Of a stretch of 6,177 bases of DNA, positions 1 to 6,071 are shown one piece after another (positions within the stretch are counted from its first letter, which is position 1; each line of letters starts with the position of its first letter). The DNA comes from a bacterium (GTDB lineage: Bacteria; Margulisbacteria; Marinamargulisbacteria; JAAEMD01): the NCBI GenBank assembly GCA_024225875.1, contig JAAEMD010000497.1, forward strand, positions 1 through 6,177. The letters run 5' to 3'. Below the pieces are notes generated by a model. That model worked only from the letters and a program-made list of their open reading frames with translations. It searched no databases and had not been told where the DNA came from. The position numbers were made by a program, and so were the translations under genes.

Positions 1-62
1 ATCGCATCAATAGTGATAATACAGCCACTTATGGTTATACTAGTTTCTTGTCTTTTTTTCAT
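1..62 (-). CDS. Partial CDS, N-terminal 20 codons of a divergent gene of unknown function
   Basis: On the minus strand an ATG at positions 62-60 opens a frame that stays open to the left edge and encodes 20 full codons beginning MKKRQETSITISG and ending CIITIDA. It is too short for standard ORF calling, but the start is well supported: AAAGGAG lies 8 nt upstream (plus-strand 71-77), and the sequence before that is very AT-rich and includes a TATAAAATA-like stretch (about 83-91) that could be a -10 element. The basic MKKR start followed by a polar stretch and then a short hydrophobic run containing a Cys is not convincing as a signal peptide or lipobox. No family can be recognised from 20 residues. 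The gene is divergent from the giant CDS, separated by 385 bp, so the two are not in one operon. I am fairly sure that a gene starts here and have no view of its function. Confidence 0.66.
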   Translation of the reverse strand, partial: MKKRQETSITISGCIITIDA

Positions 63-70
63 AAACTATT

Positions 71-77
71 CTCCTTT
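71..77 (-). promoter_or_regulatory. Shine-Dalgarno sequence of the partial minus-strand gene
   Basis: Read on the minus strand this is AAAGGAG, followed by an 8-nt spacer and ATG. Match and spacing are near ideal for a bacterial ribosome binding site. It fixes the start of the left-hand partial gene and is the best direct evidence that the window is bacterial. Confidence 0.72.
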
Positions 78-132
78 CGTTATATTTTATATTTTTAACG
101 ATAAAGAATGTTTATTCAAAATGTACAATGGT

Positions 133-150
133 TTCCCGCCTTCGCGGGAA
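133..150. repeat. Short GC-rich palindrome (TTCCCGC-CTTC-GCGGGAA)
   Basis: A perfect 7-bp stem, TTCCCGC paired with GCGGGAA, closes a CTTC tetraloop. It is far more GC-rich than its surroundings. Stems of this type followed by TGACA resemble dispersed extragenic palindromes seen in many proteobacterial genomes. It could form a hairpin in RNA from either strand, but no T-run follows on the plus strand, so I do not call it a terminator. It overlaps the first unit of the adjacent tandem repeat. Confidence 0.7.
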
Positions 151-193
151 TGACAGGGGTAGGGAATGACAGGGGTAGGAAATGACAGGAGGG
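146..193. repeat. 16-bp tandem repeat, three units (GGGAATGACAGGGGTA)
   Basis: Units start at 146, 162 and 178. The first two are identical (GGGAATGACAGGGGTA) and the third is degenerate (GGAAATGACAGGAGGG). The first unit begins inside the right arm of the GC-rich palindrome, so the array appears to have grown by duplication of that palindrome's 3' edge. The purine-rich strand bias (G/A on the plus strand) contrasts with the AT-rich flanks. No coding potential is apparent. Confidence 0.8.
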
Positions 194-217
194 ATATGTT
201 TTAGTGCGATTGCCCTG

Positions 218-294
218 TTATTAAGTTCGAAGTTCTAAGTTATCTGGTTCTAAGTTCTAAGGTGGTTAACATCTTTAAACATAGAACTTAGAAC
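218..294 (-). repeat. 5' copy of composite repeat: heptamer/octamer array plus conserved core in a stem-loop
   Basis: Read on the minus strand, this begins with GAACTTAGAAC-complementary arm sequence, then a 21-bp core starting ATGTTTAAAG and ending GTTAACCAC (plus-strand 262-282), then an array of six units at plus-strand 218-261: CTTAGAA, CTTAGAA, CCAGATAA, CTTAGAA, CTTCGAA, CTTAATAA. Positions 247-259 pair with 282-294 in a perfect 13-bp stem, leaving the core in a 22-nt loop. The segment 255-290 matches the reverse complement of 5885-5920 at 34 of 36 positions, so this is one of two inverted copies bracketing the giant gene. Its function is unknown. It lies about 150 bp upstream of the start codon and could fall within the leader transcript. 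Confidence 0.85.
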
Positions 295-427
295 TAAAAA
301 ACTCAGCACTTTTCTGCTTCTGGCAAATAAACATTATGTTCCGGAGATGATTTGTTGCAAAAATCCAGTTATAGCTTTTCTTAAATTCGGGGGATTTTAA
401 ATAAAAACAGTTGATTAATTTTTTTTT

Positions 428-432
428 AAGGA
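428..432 (+). promoter_or_regulatory. Weak ribosome binding site of the giant gene
   Basis: AAGGA follows a long T-run and lies 15 nt before the ATG at 448, a longer spacer than usual. An in-frame TAA at 427-429 overlaps it, so no in-frame ATG lies upstream and 448 is the first possible ATG. The distance suggests modest translation initiation, or that the real determinant is something else. Confidence 0.4.
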
Positions 433-447
433 TTAATCTTTAACGCT

Positions 448-3400
448 ATGATTAAGAAAATTGTTGCAATTGACAGCTATAATAATCAATTGGTGCATGA
501 TGACACTGGAGTTAGTAATGAAGCAGAAAAAGGGATTGAAATTTATAATAAAAAGCCACAACCTTTAATTAATTCTGCTCTAAAAAACTGTATAAGAACA
601 ATTTCTGACCCGGCAAACCCTGTATATAGTCATCTTCATATGTCAATGAATAAGCTTCTGAAGACAATACTTCAGGATATGGGATATGTAGAGTCCTATC
701 AAGATAGTACTGCTGTTTTTTCCGTATTTAAGATTGAAAGTAATAAAAAAGGAGAGCCGAATCTGTGTGCGATCCTCTTTCAAGAAGAACCAGGAGTTTC
801 AGAAGACGTTGATGTTGTTGATTCTAAGTATAAAACTCAAAACGAGTACCAGAAAAACCTTGAAAATTTACAGCGGTATTATTCGAAAAATAATGTAGTA
901 TTTAAAGAAAAACGTCATGGAATTATTTTTTTATCAAACTGCAAAGCAGAAGAAATTATTCCAACTATGAATATTAATAACCCTCAGGAAACAATCATTA
1001 AAAACAAAAAAATTTATAAAACATGCAATCTCATAATAACATTTCAACCTCATGAAAATGATGTTTATGTTGTTCTTTCTAATGTTAAAAAGTCATATAA
1101 TAAAAAAGTCATCAATTTACCTGCTTTCTATAATGAACAGCCAAAAAACCTGAAAGAGATTAAAGGAAGCTGGGTACTTAATCAGCTCTATATAAATTTA
1201 ACGTGTCGTTTAAAGTCTAATTTTAAATACTATTATGACAGTACAGTAAACGAATCAAAAGCAATCTTTAAAAAAGGGAAAGATCTTTTATATACTCCAT
1301 TGCTTGAGTTGAGCAGGGACTTAAACGATATGCCTAAAGAACGATATGAGAAAAGTATTTACAATAAAATTCTGGGTATGAATTTAATGAATGATAAACA
1401 GATATACTCTTCTGGAATTATGTTGCAAAAGACACTGTTTACTGACGTTTTTAATATGACAATTGATATAACACTGAATAACAGTAAACCAGTAACTGTT
1501 TCAATAAAATGTGAAGAGGATATGAAAGCTGTTGGTAAAATCTGGAAAAATTTTTTTGAATTTGTATTACAGCAGGAACTGGCAGGAGAGTATGATGAAA
1601 ATACAAATGGTCCACTTTATCCAAAAGAATTTTTACAACATATACTGAATACTACAAAACAAAATCATTTATCCGGTCTTAAAATGAGAGACTTTTTTTC
1701 ACTAATCTATTATTTCATACACAACTTTCCAACATGTGACTTTTCGAAAAAGTGTATACGGAAAATATATAATTTGATTAGATCTAACAGTACCCTGGCA
1801 CTCCCTGTCAGTGAATACGATGATAAATGTCAAGATTATTTTATGCAGGCACGCAATATGACTTCCTACTACTGCAATCATAATTTCAATGAAGGAAAGT
1901 CAATTGTCAAAGCACCTTTTTTAGCAGGTAATACTGTTAATAATCGATCTAATAAAAATATCAGGCATGCTGTAGAAAAAAAACAGAATACTCCATTAAT
2001 TCAAGACAACTTTAATACGGAAAAACAACCCTTTGTATTAAATAGAGATGAAAATAATGATGTTCAAATGATCAATAATAATGCTGATGATAATGATATT
2101 CAAATGATAAATGATAAAAAGACTGCATTATCTCCAGAAAAAGTAAGTGACAAAAGTATTAAAAAAACCAGGAATATCAAATCAGATAAAGCAGAGAATG
2201 ATATTGACATGCAAAACAACAATGTCAGTAACGTAAATACTGAACAGGACTCGTTTCAAACTACTATCGAACTTCAGAAAGAAGTAGAGCATGCCTTATC
2301 AGAACTCAATGATTTCGTTTATAAAAATATAAGTACACTGGAGGCCAGTAAAGAATTATTGATAAACAACCTTAATAAGGCCATTATAAAAGCCAGCAGC
2401 AGCATTAAAAAAATTGAAAATGAAAGCATATCCAGAAGCTCTTATAGAAACGCTGCAAAAAAACTGGATTCCATTCTGGACTTAATAATAAAGCAGCATT
2501 CTTCACGCGAGCTGTTTAATAACTCCTTTTTTGAATCTATAAGAATTGAGCTGATATTGAGAATGGTAGACTCAGTCATGCTTTTAAATACTGATTTGCC
2601 TGAAATTAATGCAGAATTTTGTAGCTCAGCTTTAAAGAAGCTGTACGATAACTACAGTTTAGACAACTATGAACTTTTTTGTTACAACAATAACTATTCA
2701 GGAAATGATAAATACGAAAGAAAAGCCGGGCACCGTACTCAACAAGAAAGGTTTCAGATAAAGTCTGACTTTGCTCATTACTTCAAGAGAACTGTGATGA
2801 TGCTGATAAAGTTAAATAATCATAATATTATTGAGGACTATATTACAAAAACCAACGAAACCGTTAATATTTTAGCAAAAAGATACTATATTTTTTCAAA
2901 AGGGTTTTATGGGAAACTTCTTGCAGATGAAAATATCGTTAAGAAAATTAATGAACAACTACTTAATTTCATAATTTATAAAATGGCGCGAGAGAGGATA
3001 TTTGTAGATGTAAAAAAAACAGAACTCTCATTTGATCAAGCCATGAAATTACTGGAGTGTCAACAAATTGATATTTTACCAGAAACTCTTTCCAGAGCTC
3101 CTTCCAGGAGTAATAGTGATTCTAAACAGTATATTACTATTACCTGTAAAAATAATGGACTTGTGATTAACGCTTTTTCAACCTTGAGTCATGTCAAGAC
3201 GATAAGTAAAAGAAAGAGTTATGAAATTGGAAAAAAGGAGAAAGGTAAAGGTACGTTTTATTATGAGAATAGTATGGAATTATTTGACCCGCTAACTATG
3301 CAGAGTACAGGACATTTGCACTTTGTTGCATCAAATAAAAAAGAAGATACTCATCCAGTAGAAAAATTTAAAATCGTATACATTGATAGTTACAATCATA

Positions 3401-5691
3401 GTCATACTACACTGGAACCAGGTAGCTTAAGGATGGTACAGGATATAAGGGGGCGCAATTATTTTTCTCCTGAGTCTTCTATGGTGGGATGGAAATTAAT
3501 AATTAATGATAACAGTAGTAGATCTGAGTATATGATAAACTACCATACAGCAGTTGGAAACCGTCACAGTTTTAATATAAGTAAAGATTCAGGGCCAGAT
3601 GAAGTTTTGCAGATCTTCAATGAAAGATGTTACCTTATGCCAATGTCGAAAAATCCTTCCCACATAAACAAAATCACTAATGACAGGTACAAGGAGATTA
3701 AATATGCAAATGTTTTTTTTACAAATCCTTTTCAAATTACTAATAAAATATCAGGTAGAATTGAAAAGATATTAAAAAACATTTTTAGGGACAAAGATAC
3801 TAAAAGCGGTAACAATAATTTTATTTTTACGAGATTACTGCCAGATATGGGTAATAGCAATATTACTGAATCCTTAATCAGTGAAGCCACTGGACTTTAC
3901 GAATCCAATAAAAGGATTCTGTTCGAAGAGCTTAACTCTTTCAGAGAGAAAAAAATGGAAGAGCAGGATGCTGATAATGATATTAAAATCAATGATGCTG
4001 GTATTAATGATAATATTAAAAACGATGAGGATTACAAAAATAATATCAGAAAATATTGTGAAAAAATACTTGATTCATATAAAGATTTAGTAAGTTTATG
4101 GATGGCCAGATATTCTGGAAGTTTAAGTTTTAATATTAAGCAAATCATAGAAAACGAAGATAGCAGTAGCAATCTTAAAAGTGAAAAGAACTATGATGAA
4201 ATCCTTAAAAAATTCGATGATGATTTTGATAGCAATAAATATAAGCACCCGATATATAAGATGGACTTGCTTCATAATGATTTTCAAGATTTTTTCCAGA
4301 GTTTCCAGAAAAAGTCTGGAATATTATTATACAGCAATAAATACGATGATAGTATTTTCGAGGTGATTCAAAATGAATATGTAAAGCATTCAAGATATAC
4401 GGCACATAGATTCTTTACGCAACAAAAGATTATGGAAATGCCTGTTTATTATCAAATGCAATATTGTGTATCAATTGGGAATAAACTGACCAGTGATATA
4501 TTAAAATTTCACAGTTATGACTTAATTGAATCAAAGCTGGAAGTACATACGAAACTGCAATTGTCCAGAAACAGGAGTGAAAAGGGCGTAATAGCTAGAG
4601 AAACTTGTAAGCTGCTGGAGTCTTTATTTGAGCACGAACTTTTTATTATGCACTGCCGTAAATTTGGAGAATCAGTGAAATACTTTAATACAATAACGTA
4701 TCAAGCTACGATGTTGACTAATACTGCTCTGGATATGTTGGATTTAACAGTTGATCATAAAAAAACTCCTGAATATATTAACAGAACTTTCAAAAACTTA
4801 ATTAAAATATGTGATAAATATTTAAATAAAGAAATGGAGAGTAGTTATGTTTCACCATGTCCTCCTAAAACTTATAGCAACTACCGTATTAAAAATCACG
4901 AATATGCTAAATTTAAGAAAACGCAACTGAGAAATATTCTTGATTTTATTCAAAAAATAATAAAAATGAATAAAATGACTACAAAAGACATGGATGATGC
5001 TATAAATTCTTTTAATTTTATTAGTGAATCCTTATCAGGAGATGATAAAGATTCGATACATCATGCAAATAAAACCTGTTACCTTTACTGTTCACTTTTA
5101 TTTAAACCTTTTAAAAATATGGATAGAAATATGGCAGATAAATATATATCGAAAATTCTTGAAAAAATTGTTCAGGCGAAAAAAGGCTGCTCTTTATTCA
5201 ACGTTAAAGTAGGAGAGTACCTGATTAAAAATATCGATAATTTTAATCTTAGCCCTGAAAAAGTGAAAAACCTTAAACCATGGACTATGTACTCTATTTA
5301 TTGTCTTTCTATGATAGAGAGGAGCAAATTATATGCAGATATGAAAAACGAATTCTGGTTTTCTTATGTAAATAGTGGAGAAGGGCGGGAATTTATGCAA
5401 AATTTTGGAATGAGCCTGCAGCTCAGGTTTTCTTTTTATGCGAAATGTTTGAACTTTGTTAACGACATGGCTAAAAACAATCCAGATAATAATTATTATT
5501 TAAATCAGATTACTGAAGATTTTAAAAAGAACTTTAAGAATAAAATTGTAGTTCATTTCAGGCCGAACGATTTTAGACAAAAATATTGTTTGCGACATGA
5601 TAATAAAAATACCTCGAATAAAAGAAAATCTAATGATAGAAATGCAGACTATCGGACACATAAGAATAGGAAAATAAGCTCTAGAATGTAG
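448..5691 (+). CDS. Giant 1747-aa protein of unknown function; multidomain, with basic NLS-like C-terminal tail
   Basis: I do not recognise this protein. Seen in the sequence: no signal peptide and no transmembrane segment. Residues 1-250 alternate strand-like and helix-like stretches. About 490-600 is a polar, Asn/Asp/Lys-rich linker with a repeated NDxQMIN motif (537-558, weak echo at 584-590). About 605-665 is heptad-like and probably a coiled coil. About 665-880 is helical. About 892-1100 is beta-rich and includes GHLHF (955-959) and KIVYIDSYN (975-983). A second linker at 1174-1195 (DADNDIKIND) leads into a mostly helical part to about 1690. The last 24 residues are very basic (KRK at 1725, KNRK at 1739). 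The ATG at 448 is the first possible one, because an in-frame TAA ends at 429; the RBS is weak. A frame of 1747 codons with no stop in such AT-rich DNA argues for selection. Inference: size, disordered linkers, lack of export signal and the basic tail fit a host-directed effector. A large structural or regulatory protein of a mobile element is an alternative. The gene is monocistronic here, flanked by repeats. Confidence 0.93.
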   Translation: MIKKIVAIDSYNNQLVHDDTGVSNEAEKGIEIYNKKPQPLINSALKNCIRTISDPANPVYSHLHMSMNKLLKTILQDMGYVESYQDSTAVFSVFKIESNKKGEPNLCAILFQEEPGVSEDVDVVDSKYKTQNEYQKNLENLQRYYSKNNVVFKEKRHGIIFLSNCKAEEIIPTMNINNPQETIIKNKKIYKTCNLIITFQPHENDVYVVLSNVKKSYNKKVINLPAFYNEQPKNLKEIKGSWVLNQLYINLTCRLKSNFKYYYDSTVNESKAIFKKGKDLLYTPLLELSRDLNDMPKERYEKSIYNKILGMNLMNDKQIYSSGIMLQKTLFTDVFNMTIDITLNNSKPVTVSIKCEEDMKAVGKIWKNFFEFVLQQELAGEYDENTNGPLYPKEFLQHILNTTKQNHLSGLKMRDFFSLIYYFIHNFPTCDFSKKCIRKIYNLIRSNSTLALPVSEYDDKCQDYFMQARNMTSYYCNHNFNEGKSIVKAPFLAGNTVNNRSNKNIRHAVEKKQNTPLIQDNFNTEKQPFVLNRDENNDVQMINNNADDNDIQMINDKKTALSPEKVSDKSIKKTRNIKSDKAENDIDMQNNNVSNVNTEQDSFQTTIELQKEVEHALSELNDFVYKNISTLEASKELLINNLNKAIIKASSSIKKIENESISRSSYRNAAKKLDSILDLIIKQHSSRELFNNSFFESIRIELILRMVDSVMLLNTDLPEINAEFCSSALKKLYDNYSLDNYELFCYNNNYSGNDKYERKAGHRTQQERFQIKSDFAHYFKRTVMMLIKLNNHNIIEDYITKTNETVNILAKRYYIFSKGFYGKLLADENIVKKINEQLLNFIIYKMARERIFVDVKKTELSFDQAMKLLECQQIDILPETLSRAPSRSNSDSKQYITITCKNNGLVINAFSTLSHVKTISKRKSYEIGKKEKGKGTFYYENSMELFDPLTMQSTGHLHFVASNKKEDTHPVEKFKIVYIDSYNHSHTTLEPGSLRMVQDIRGRNYFSPESSMVGWKLIINDNSSRSEYMINYHTAVGNRHSFNISKDSGPDEVLQIFNERCYLMPMSKNPSHINKITNDRYKEIKYANVFFTNPFQITNKISGRIEKILKNIFRDKDTKSGNNNFIFTRLLPDMGNSNITESLISEATGLYESNKRILFEELNSFREKKMEEQDADNDIKINDAGINDNIKNDEDYKNNIRKYCEKILDSYKDLVSLWMARYSGSLSFNIKQIIENEDSSSNLKSEKNYDEILKKFDDDFDSNKYKHPIYKMDLLHNDFQDFFQSFQKKSGILLYSNKYDDSIFEVIQNEYVKHSRYTAHRFFTQQKIMEMPVYYQMQYCVSIGNKLTSDILKFHSYDLIESKLEVHTKLQLSRNRSEKGVIARETCKLLESLFEHELFIMHCRKFGESVKYFNTITYQATMLTNTALDMLDLTVDHKKTPEYINRTFKNLIKICDKYLNKEMESSYVSPCPPKTYSNYRIKNHEYAKFKKTQLRNILDFIQKIIKMNKMTTKDMDDAINSFNFISESLSGDDKDSIHHANKTCYLYCSLLFKPFKNMDRNMADKYISKILEKIVQAKKGCSLFNVKVGEYLIKNIDNFNLSPEKVKNLKPWTMYSIYCLSMIERSKLYADMKNEFWFSYVNSGEGREFMQNFGMSLQLRFSFYAKCLNFVNDMAKNNPDNNYYLNQITEDFKKNFKNKIVVHFRPNDFRQKYCLRHDNKNTSNKRKSNDRNADYRTHKNRKISSRM
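2056..2121 (+). repeat. Degenerate 36-bp in-frame tandem repeat inside the giant gene
   Basis: Codons 537-548 (NDVQMINNNADD) are followed directly by codons 549-558 (NDIQMINDKK). The DNA units are 36 bp apart, AATGAT(G/A)TTCAAATGAT then diverging. A weaker echo lies at residues 584-590 (NDIDMQN), and a similar composition recurs at 1177-1183 (NDIKIND). The repeat lies in the disordered linker, where unit number can change without breaking a fold. Confidence 0.7.
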
Positions 5692-5721
5692 TATTTTGGG
5701 AGATTGTAGCTGAAGTATTAC

Positions 5722-5745
5722 AAACTGGCCCACAATAGTGTTGAT
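5722..5745 (+). repeat. Inverted repeat A, left arm (24 bp, perfect)
   Basis: Begins AAACTGGCCCAC and ends GTGTTGAT. It is the exact reverse complement of 6009-6032, and the match stops at both ends. It starts 30 bp after the stop codon of the giant gene. In a read-through transcript the two arms could pair across a 263-nt loop. There is no adjacent T-run and no tight loop, so it is not a standard intrinsic terminator. It could be the terminal repeat of a small decayed element. Confidence 0.9.
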
Positions 5746-5768
5746 AAATACCCTGTATATAAACGTCA

Positions 5769-5875
5769 TATAGCTGTTCCAAAGTAAAATGTCCGACACT
5801 TAAAGTTTTCAAATGACTTCGTTAATGCAGGCTTGTGAAACTGCAAGTCCCCATTTAAACGGACAGTTCAATTTG
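5769..5875 (+). repeat. Inverted repeat B, left arm (107 bp)
   Basis: Starts TATAGCTGTTCCAAAG and contains an outer AAAATGTCCGACA box (5787-5798 region) pointing inward and an inner CGGACAGTT box (5860-5868) pointing the other way, so the arm is itself roughly palindromic. Best conserved against the right arm are the outer 46 nt and the inner CCATTTAAACGGACA (5851-5865). The middle 27 nt have diverged. Confidence 0.87.
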
Positions 5876-5884
5876 TACCAGATA

Positions 5885-6001
5885 TAAGTTCTATGTTTAA
5901 AGATGTTGACCAGCTTAGAACTTAATAACTTAGAACTTAGAACTTAATAACTTAGAACTTAATAACTTAGAACTTAGAACTTCGAACTAAATAACTTAGA
6001 A
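5885..6001 (+). repeat. 3' copy of composite repeat: conserved core plus 12-unit heptamer/octamer array
   Basis: TAAGTTCT (5885-5892) is followed by the 21-bp core (5893-5913, ATGTTTAAAG to GTTGACCAG) and then an 88-bp array (5914-6001). The array has eight heptamers (seven CTTAGAA, one CTTCGAA) and four octamers (three CTTAATAA, one CTAAATAA) in the order 7-8-7-7-8-7-8-7-7-7-8-7. TAAGTTCT pairs with AGAACTTA at 5917-5924, again placing the core in a loop, here with an 8-bp stem. It is the inverted partner of 218-294, with an array twice as long, and sits inside the MITE-like element. Function unknown. Confidence 0.88.
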
Positions 6002-6008
6002 CTAATTC

Positions 6009-6032
6009 ATCAACACTATTGTGGGCCAGTTT
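6009..6032 (-). repeat. Inverted repeat A, right arm (24 bp, perfect)
   Basis: Exact reverse complement of 5722-5745. It lies 7 bp after the heptamer array and inside the MITE-like element, whereas its partner lies outside that element. The two inverted-repeat pairs are therefore interleaved rather than nested. Confidence 0.9.
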
Positions 6033-6035
6033 ACA

Positions 6036-6050
6036 TTAAAGGGCCTTTAA
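6036..6050. repeat. Small palindrome TTAAAGG-G-CCTTTAA
   Basis: A perfect 7-bp inverted repeat around a single G, just after the right arm of repeat A. It is too tight for an RNA hairpin but could be a protein-binding site or a remnant of a repeat end. No role can be given. Confidence 0.45.
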
Positions 6051-6071
6051 AGTGATGCCTTATAGCAGAAT

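Noticed and set aside
221..294. tRNA or other structured RNA gene in the upstream hairpin
   Set aside because: Only one stem is present with a 22-nt loop, there is no cloverleaf or T-loop GGTTCRA context, and the same unit recurs as a dispersed repeat at the 3' side.
352..402. Possible sigma-70 promoter for the giant gene (TTGCAA at 355-360, TTAAAT at 381-386 or 397-402)
   Set aside because: Spacers are 20 nt or more, or the -35 match is poor. In DNA this AT-rich such matches are expected by chance, so I do not call a promoter.
3713..3720. Eight-T run in the giant gene as a programmed slippage or phase-variation site
   Set aside because: Runs of 7-8 identical bases are common in AT-rich genes (also near 1551 and 1692), the frame is intact, and the alternative frames near it give nothing plausible.
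3881..4405. Several 60-70 codon frames on both strands within the giant gene
   Set aside because: All are out of frame with, or antisense to, the long coding frame. They are Ile/Lys/Met-rich products typical of AT-rich shadow frames, with no initiation signals.
5692..5770. Intrinsic terminator directly after the giant gene
   Set aside because: I find no tight GC-rich hairpin followed by a T-run in this stretch. The 24-bp repeat A pairs only with a site more than 260 nt away. Termination may be factor-dependent or lie elsewhere.
5500..5799. 99-codon open frame on the minus strand overlapping the 3' end of the giant gene
   Set aside because: It runs antisense through the C-terminal coding region and into the repeats. 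No ribosome binding site stands out, the composition is low-complexity, and the giant gene explains the sequence. It is a shadow frame.
5914..6001. CRISPR array
   Set aside because: The units are 7-8 bp, contiguous and without unique spacers, so this is a simple tandem array and not repeat-spacer architecture.
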